11,065 nt of DNA from VGWF01 sp964423465 (GTDB lineage: Bacteria; Verrucomicrobiota; Kiritimatiellia; PWTM01): NCBI GenBank assembly GCA_964423465.1, contig CAYRFK010000168.1, positions 1 to 11,065 on the forward strand. Direction: 5' to 3'. A model generated the notes under the pieces. That model was given only the letters and a program-made list of their open reading frames with translations, ran no database searches and was not told the origin of the DNA. The translations under genes were made by a program, and so were the position numbers. This document shows positions 7,503 to 11,065 of the stretch, one piece after another (the stretch's first letter is position 1; each line of letters starts with the position of its first letter).

Positions 7503-7963
7503 AGGTCGTTGCCGATTTCGAAGACCTTCTTGAGGCGTTGAGCCGCCATGAGGTTCGGCACCTCATCATCGGGGGCATGGCCTTCATCTACCATGCAAAG
7601 CCGAGGTTCACCAAGGACATCGACATCTGGGTGGACCCGGCCCCGCGAAACATCGATCGCGCCAACCGGGCTCTTGCCGAGTTCGGAAGCCCTGCCTTCC
7701 TGGAAAAGGGCGATCCGGATCAGATCCTGCAGATCGGCGTCGCGCCGAACCGGGTTGACCTCCTTCTCTCGGCGCCGGGCCTCACGTTCGCCAATGCATG
7801 GAAGGGACGCATCGAGGGAAGGTACGGTCGTGCTCCCGCTCTCTGGATCGGCCTCGACAGCCTGCTGGCGATCAAAGAGGCCATCCCTGCGCCCCGGCAT
7901 CAGGAGGACGCCCGGGTCCTGCGGGACGTGAAACGTCTGCAAGCCCGGAAGGCCCGCCGGTAG
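7499..7963 (+). CDS. Nucleotidyltransferase-fold protein (DUF6036/MNT-like)
   Basis: This 154-residue protein has the minimal polymerase-beta-like nucleotidyltransferase layout. HLIIGGMAFIYH (21-32) supplies the Gly-Gly turn. FTKDIDIWVD (37-46) carries the Asp40-x-Asp42 metal-binding pair, and RVDLLL supplies a third acidic residue, Asp87. A C-terminal helix (LDSLLAIKEAI, then HQEDARVLRDVKRL) is typical of this group, where Lys and Asp contact the nucleotide or its partner. Such proteins transfer NMP groups to proteins or RNA, and many act in toxin-antitoxin or phage-defence pairs. All three acidic residues are present, so activity is plausible. The gene begins inside the stop codon of the small protein and ends 4 bases before the radical SAM start. 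It reads as less GC-biased than its neighbours, which hints at a separate origin. Confidence 0.82.
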   Translation: MKVVADFEDLLEALSRHEVRHLIIGGMAFIYHAKPRFTKDIDIWVDPAPRNIDRANRALAEFGSPAFLEKGDPDQILQIGVAPNRVDLLLSAPGLTFANAWKGRIEGRYGRAPALWIGLDSLLAIKEAIPAPRHQEDARVLRDVKRLQARKARR

Positions 7964-7967
7964 ACCG

Positions 7968-9098
7968 ATGCACGGCCACCGCGGACATCCGGCGATGCGG
8001 GTCGACTTCGAGAAGGCCCCGTTTCTTCTCATCTGGGAGGTCACGCGCGCCTGCGCTCTCGCGTGCCGGCACTGCCGCGCCTCGGCGGAGGACCGCCGCG
8101 ACCCGCGCGAGCTGACGACGGACGAGGGCCGGCGCCTGCTCGACGACACCGCCGCGATGGGCACGCCGATCGTGATCCTGACGGGCGGCGATCCGCTGCA
8201 GCGCGAGGATCTCGACGATCTCATCCGCCACGGCAAGTCGATCGGCCTGCGCATGGGGACGATACCGGCCGAGACGCCGCGGCTCACGCGCGACCGGGTC
8301 TTCGCGCTGAAGGCCGCCGGGCTCGATCAGATGGCGCTGAGCCTCGACGGCAGCACCGCGGCGATCCACGACGGCTTCCGAAAGGTCGATGGCTGCTTCG
8401 ACCTCGCGATGCAGGCGGCCGGCTGGGCGCGCGAGGCCGGGCTCCCGCTGCAGATCAACACCGCCTTCTGCGCGTGGAACCTGTCGGACTTCGACGCCAT
8501 CGCGGCGATGGTTGAGCGGCTCGGCATCGTCTTCTGGGAGGTCTTCCTGCTCGTCCCAACCGGCCGCGGCGCGGAGCTCGAGAGCTGCACCGCGGAGCAG
8601 GTCGAGGGGCTCTTCGCGAAGCTCCACGCGCTGGCGTCGCGCGCGCGGTTCGTCATCAAGATCACCGAGGCGCCGCACTACCGCCGCTATGTTCTGCAGC
8701 AGGAGGGCGCCGGCTCATCCGTCGAAGCCCACCGCGGCGAGCGGCTGCTCTCGCGCCCCGAGGGCCCGCACCGAAACATGGGCCTCTCCCCGCTGCCCGT
8801 GAATGCCGGCAAGGGCTTCTGCTTCGTCGACCACACCGGCGAGGTCCAGCCAAGCGGCTTCCTCGCGCTCTCCGCCGGCAACGTTCGCACCGCGCCGCTC
8901 GCCTCGCTCTACCGCGACTCGGACCTCTTCCGCTCCCTGCGCGACCCGTCCCGGCTCCAGGGCCGCTGCGGCCTCTGCGAATACCGCGACATCTGCGGCG
9001 GCTCCCGCTCCCGCGCCCACGCCCTCACCGCCAACCCCTTCGCCGAAGACCCGAGCTGCGTCTACCAGCCCGGCAACCGCCGCGGATCCGTGGCTTGA
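7968..9098 (+). CDS. Radical SAM/SPASM protein, AhbD/NirJ-like (TIGR04053-like)
   Basis: This 376-residue iron-sulfur enzyme makes a 5'-deoxyadenosyl radical from S-adenosylmethionine. FLLIWEVTRACALACRHCRA carries the CxxxCxxC motif (Cys29, Cys33, Cys36) that binds the catalytic [4Fe-4S] cluster, and LTGGDPL (GGE-like) contacts SAM. MALSLDGSTAAIHD fits the barrel. The C-terminal SPASM-like part holds Cys334, Cys337, Cys343 and Cys364 (CGLCEYRDICGGSRSRA), enough for an auxiliary cluster. This layout resembles AhbC/AhbD and NirJ tetrapyrrole-modifying enzymes, and the KAPFLLIWEVT, TEAPHYRR and HTGEVQPSGF segments match my memory of the TIGR04053 group, whose reaction I do not know for certain. 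ATG 7968 lies 4 bases after the previous stop; ATG 7995 (MRVDFEKAP) is an equally good start. Its sharing a strand with the oxidase supports, but does not prove, a role in haem synthesis. Confidence 0.88.
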   Translation: MHGHRGHPAMRVDFEKAPFLLIWEVTRACALACRHCRASAEDRRDPRELTTDEGRRLLDDTAAMGTPIVILTGGDPLQREDLDDLIRHGKSIGLRMGTIPAETPRLTRDRVFALKAAGLDQMALSLDGSTAAIHDGFRKVDGCFDLAMQAAGWAREAGLPLQINTAFCAWNLSDFDAIAAMVERLGIVFWEVFLLVPTGRGAELESCTAEQVEGLFAKLHALASRARFVIKITEAPHYRRYVLQQEGAGSSVEAHRGERLLSRPEGPHRNMGLSPLPVNAGKGFCFVDHTGEVQPSGFLALSAGNVRTAPLASLYRDSDLFRSLRDPSRLQGRCGLCEYRDICGGSRSRAHALTANPFAEDPSCVYQPGNRRGSVA

Positions 9099-9110
9099 AC
9101 TGGCGATTCC

Positions 9111-9449
9111 TCATTCCGAAGTGCTGGCCGTGCTGAAGAGCGATGGCCACCTACCGACTGGAGTGGAAGTCGGGTGAGCTTCATCCAAGAGCAGGGACTC
9201 AAGACGCGCCAGTAGCCGCTTCTCACCATGCCTCGTCAGCGCGTGTTCCCAAACTCGCAGCACACGCCAACCGGCGGCCCGCAACGTTCGGTTGACGAGT
9301 CTGTCGCGCGCCTTGTTTCCAGCCAGCTTGCGCAGCCAGAACGAGCGATTTCCGGCCGGCTGCTTGCAGTGCGTAGGGCATCCGTGCCAGAAGCATCCAT
9401 CGACGAATACGGCTGCTCTCCGCCGCTGGAACACGAAGTCGGGCGGGGC
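9111..9449 (-). pseudogene. vsr: Vsr (very-short-patch repair) endonuclease, N-terminally truncated
   Basis: After the TAG of the HNH gene the same frame runs on as APPDFVFQRRRAAVFVDGCFW and continues to FWLRKLAGNKARDRL and GWRVLRVWEHAL, unmistakable Vsr sequence. Vsr nicks DNA next to T:G mismatches made by deamination of 5-methylcytosine. Complete Vsr proteins have about 140-155 residues. Here roughly the first 45-50, the N-terminal helices that include the conserved RS-x-x-M region, are absent. The Asp of PDF (equivalent to E. coli Asp51) and the FWH histidine (His69) remain. The first usable start is GTG 9434, which lies after the catalytic Asp, so a protein made from it would lack that residue. 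The upstream sequence is fully occupied by the HNH gene, so the missing part is not hidden in another frame. I see no cytosine methyltransferase nearby. The gene converges with the radical SAM gene, 12 bases apart. Confidence 0.82.
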
Positions 9450-10256
9450 CTACGCCGGTGTGCGGGAGGCTGCGTTTCGGTGCAGAGCGAGCAAGAGAAC
9501 GTCTGGCTTGAACCGGCGCGGCTCCGCAAGTCGCTGCCCTTCGAACTGTGTAAGCCATTCCAACGAGGCCGAGCCTTCCGGCGCAACGGAAGACAGACGG
9601 AAGCGAACCCGCATTTCGTCATCGACGACCATCAACCCACGATCGAACGCCCGGTCGTGGAGCGCGTTCAGGCACAGGCCGTTTCGGGGGTTCATGCGCT
9701 GGCGGACGTCTTGGCTCCACGCGACGATATGGCTGGCGACCAGAAGTTCGGGGACTTTCAGGCCGGTGACACAGCACCGGTAATCGTAAGCCGCCAACAC
9801 TGCGGCACGGAAGAAGTACTGGTTCACACGCGTCCGGACAAGTCGTTCGCGCTCCAATCCCTCCCGGGGCAACTCGGTTTCGTCGATTCCGGCAACCTGT
9901 TCCAAATTGCGCCCCGTGAGCTTGGCCAGCAACCGTTCACTCTCGAAGGATAGCGCCTCGGGGGATTCGCAAAACTCGTTCCAGACATCCACTTCGCCCT
10001 TCGCCCCATGTGCCATGCCTTCGATCCCCCTGGCCTTCAGCTCGGGGTCCAATCGCGAAAAGTTGGCCAGCTTATAGGACACCGCACCTGCGCTGCGGCC
10101 CAGCAACTTTGCCAGTTCGGCGATTCGTGGGTTTCGAACGTGAATCGATCCAAACGGAATCTTGCAATAGAGATTGAAGGCAAGGATGTGCTCATCGCGA
10201 GTCCAGTCCTTGTTATGAAGCCCGGTCAGCCCTTCTTCGCTGGATGGCCTCCGCAT
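9450..10256 (-). CDS. HNH endonuclease (HNH_2 type)
   Basis: This 268-residue predicted nuclease begins with a helical segment (WTRDEHILAFNLYCKIPFG, 18-36) followed by IAELAKLLGRSAGAVSYKLANF. These are typical of a family of restriction-like HNH proteins. The C-terminal HNH domain reads CCVTGLKVPELLVASHIVAWS and then NPRNGLCLNALHDRAFDRGL. His176, Asn192 and His200-Asp201 are the expected metal and active-site residues, all present. The usual ending of the family, PDxxxLxxHR, is found at 251-260, so the protein looks complete. Its substrate is unknown; relatives occur with restriction and phage-defence genes. No clear Shine-Dalgarno precedes ATG 10256. The 129-base gap to the toxin stop holds only a weak CCGCC/GGCGG hairpin (10277-10290). 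The stop codon is followed directly and in frame by the Vsr remnant. Confidence 0.88.
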   Translation of the reverse strand: MRRPSSEEGLTGLHNKDWTRDEHILAFNLYCKIPFGSIHVRNPRIAELAKLLGRSAGAVSYKLANFSRLDPELKARGIEGMAHGAKGEVDVWNEFCESPEALSFESERLLAKLTGRNLEQVAGIDETELPREGLERERLVRTRVNQYFFRAAVLAAYDYRCCVTGLKVPELLVASHIVAWSQDVRQRMNPRNGLCLNALHDRAFDRGLMVVDDEMRVRFRLSSVAPEGSASLEWLTQFEGQRLAEPRRFKPDVLLLALHRNAASRTPA

Positions 10257-10385
10257 GTCTCGATACCATAGGCATTCCGCCGCGGGGCGGCAACTGTGGA
10301 GAACAGGGCAGCGGTATCGGCGGCGATCGAGTGGCTATCGAACACGGATCCGGCCGTCCATGAAGGTATCGATCCTGACTCAAGC

Positions 10386-10685
10386 TCAGGTCCGCAAGCG
10401 CCGCGAAATCCACTCGGGATCCCGGCGAAGATCAAGGACCGCCCAGACCGTCACGATGTCCGCGCCCATCGTGTAGAAGATACCGTACGGGAAGACCCGG
10501 CTCAGGAGCCGATGATAGTCGGCATGGACGATTCGGTGGATGCCGCCCGCAACCCGCAAGCCCTCGATATCGGCTCGAAGACAACTCGTGAAATAGTCGC
10601 CCAAGCCGGGCTCCTGGGCTTCGTAGAGCAGGAATCCGTCGTTCAGATCGTCAAGCGCGTCATCCGAAATGCGGATGCGGATCAT
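10386..10685 (-). CDS. ParE/RelE-superfamily toxin
   Basis: This 99-residue protein has the ParE/RelE toxin plan. An N-terminal helix pair carries ALDDLNDGFLLYEAQEPGLGDYF (10-32), where the PGLG-x-x-F turn is characteristic. The C-terminal sheet reads HRLLSRVFPYGIFYTM (58-73) and VWAVLDLRRDPEWISRRL (80-97), with the Arg and His positions usual for the family. Relatives either poison DNA gyrase (ParE) or cut mRNA on the ribosome (RelE); the sequence does not decide between these. ATG 10685 overlaps the antitoxin stop as ATGA, so translation is coupled and the antitoxin is made first. An extension upstream to 10718 is possible but would intrude into the antitoxin and lacks family similarity. 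Confidence 0.88.
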   Translation of the reverse strand: MIRIRISDDALDDLNDGFLLYEAQEPGLGDYFTSCLRADIEGLRVAGGIHRIVHADYHRLLSRVFPYGIFYTMGADIVTVWAVLDLRRDPEWISRRLRT

Positions 10686-10891
10686 GCCCTGCCGATCGTC
10701 CCCTTGACCGAATCCCACTCGAGAAGGCGCGCATCCCCGCGTTGCACTCTGGCGCGGCGATCGTCCAGAAGGCTCCTGACTTCGGGCGAAACCTCCGAAC
10801 TGTCAAATCGTTCGTGGAGATCGTCCCAGAGCGCTTCCATGATCTGAAGCTTCTCCCGCAGCGGAAGCCGCTTGATTTCGGATACCGACAT
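10682..10891 (-). CDS. Addiction-module antitoxin (Unstab_antitox / PF09720-like)
   Basis: This 69-residue protein matches the plan of the putative addiction-module component family. An N-terminal helix reads IKRLPLREKLQIMEALWDDL (6-25), followed by SSEVSPEVRSLLDDR (31-45), and a C-terminal toxin-binding tail reads LLEWDSVKGTI, like the usual xSWEEVxxxI ending. Members pair with ParE/RelE-type toxins exactly as seen here, with the antitoxin first and a 4-base ATGA overlap. ATG 10891 gives the family's normal length. A longer frame opening at 10954 would add 21 residues that do not resemble the family and would run through the palindrome at 10942-10953. The protein probably represses its own operon, possibly through that palindrome. 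Confidence 0.88.
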   Translation of the reverse strand: MSVSEIKRLPLREKLQIMEALWDDLHERFDSSEVSPEVRSLLDDRRARVQRGDARLLEWDSVKGTIGRA

Positions 10892-10941
10892 ACCGGGGAT
10901 CGTACATTGGAAACCGCCTCCATGCCATTCGATTTGCAGGG

Positions 10942-10953
10942 TGGGTGCACCCA
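10942..10953. promoter_or_regulatory. 12-bp perfect palindrome upstream of the toxin-antitoxin operon (candidate operator)
   Basis: TGGGTGCACCCA is its own reverse complement and sits about 50 bases upstream of the antitoxin ATG (10891). This is a typical place for the site bound by an autoregulating antitoxin or toxin-antitoxin complex. No clear -35/-10 boxes can be assigned around it. Confidence 0.4.
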
Positions 10954-10974
10954 TGCGTGCAAGCCTCCGGCGTG

Positions 10975-10995
10975 GCGCCCGAATCCGTCGGGCGC
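10975..10995. repeat. Perfect 8-bp inverted repeat, 5-base loop
   Basis: GCGCCCGA and TCGGGCGC are exact reverse complements separated by ATCCG. It could fold as a stable hairpin on either strand. No T-run follows on either side, so it is not a standard intrinsic terminator. Confidence 0.6.
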
Positions 10996-11017
10996 AACGG
11001 TTGATCGGAACGCTGCG

Positions 11018-11051
11018 GGACGCCCGTCGAATACTGGCGCGACGACCGTCC
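11018..11051. repeat. Two-part hairpin with internal loop
   Basis: GGACG pairs with CGTCC and, further in, CGTCG pairs with CGACG. The two 5-bp stems are separated by a 2x2 internal loop and capped by a 10-base loop. It lies 22 bases from the neighbouring 8-bp hairpin. Confidence 0.45.
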
Positions 11052-11065
11052 GGCGCGGGGCGGGG

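Larger units (their letters stand above)
10892..11065. other. Non-coding end of the window, upstream of the toxin-antitoxin operon
   Basis: I see no credible gene in these 174 bases; the short open frames do not resemble proteins. The stretch holds the palindrome at 10942-10953 and two hairpins (10975-10995 and 11018-11051). The latter could be regulatory structures or the edge of an inserted element continuing beyond the window. Confidence 0.5.

Noticed and set aside
6095..8287. 730-codon minus-strand open frame opposite the oxidase and nucleotidyltransferase genes
   Set aside because: It is antisense to three genes with clear family motifs, and its translation looks like a GC-bias shadow with no recognisable domain.
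9080..9093. CCGCGGATCCGTGG near-palindrome at the end of the radical SAM gene
   Set aside because: It is inside the coding sequence, has no loop and no T-run, and is expected by chance at this base composition.
10682..10954. Longer antitoxin starting at 10954
   Set aside because: The additional 21 residues do not fit the antitoxin family, and the start would overlap the likely operator palindrome.
10892..10960. Interspersed repeat related to TTTCCAATG
   Set aside because: Only one half-site (reverse strand of CATTGGAAA) is visible and there is no second copy in the window.
10975..11051. Integron attC site
   Set aside because: Hairpins and a CAACGGTTG stretch are present, but the required GTTRRRY and RYYYAAC core boxes are not found in the right arrangement.

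Overview
The window is high-GC bacterial DNA with densely packed genes. It probably comes from an uncultured lineage, since it is a draft assembly with a 100-N scaffold gap. The LamG-domain protein, the multi-PAS hybrid histidine kinase and the two-gene toxin-antitoxin and nucleotidyltransferase modules fit the PVC group or a similar environmental phylum. No rRNA or other marker is present, so this placement is only a suggestion. I see no rRNA, tRNA, CRISPR array, transposase or replication origin.

Layout. (1) 1-1241, plus strand: the C-terminal part of a LamG (concanavalin-like) protein cut by the window edge, then a PaaI-like hotdog thioesterase. (2) 1248-5493, minus strand: a two-gene operon. 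A 1287-residue membrane-bound hybrid histidine kinase (7TM, PAS, GAF, three PAS, HisKA, HATPase, receiver) is followed 16 bases later by a small SpoIIAA/STAS-like protein with a strong Shine-Dalgarno. (3) 5494-5794: a divergent intergenic region with a 100-N gap. The gap is flanked by two identical 55-bp copies, which almost certainly reflect unmerged overlapping contig ends. (4) 5795-9098, plus strand: a HemY-type protoporphyrinogen/coproporphyrinogen oxidase, a small protein plus nucleotidyltransferase pair overlapping by ATGA, and an AhbD/NirJ-like radical SAM-SPASM protein. (5) 9111-10891, minus strand: an accessory block that reads, in transcription order, antitoxin, ParE/RelE-type toxin, HNH endonuclease, then a Vsr endonuclease fragment lacking its N-terminal part. 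(6) 10892-11065: no gene, but a 12-bp palindrome and two hairpins.

How the parts may work together. The kinase and the STAS-like protein look co-transcribed and may share a signalling pathway. The HemY-type oxidase and the AhbD-like radical SAM protein could both act in haem synthesis, with the nucleotidyltransferase pair sitting between them. The minus-strand block at the right end looks like genome-defence or addiction cargo. In it the Vsr remnant follows the HNH stop codon directly and in the same reading frame. I did not find an obviously new, complete system. The most unusual items are the HNH/TAG/Vsr junction, the small-protein/nucleotidyltransferase pair between two putative tetrapyrrole genes, and the oxidase/radical-SAM combination.
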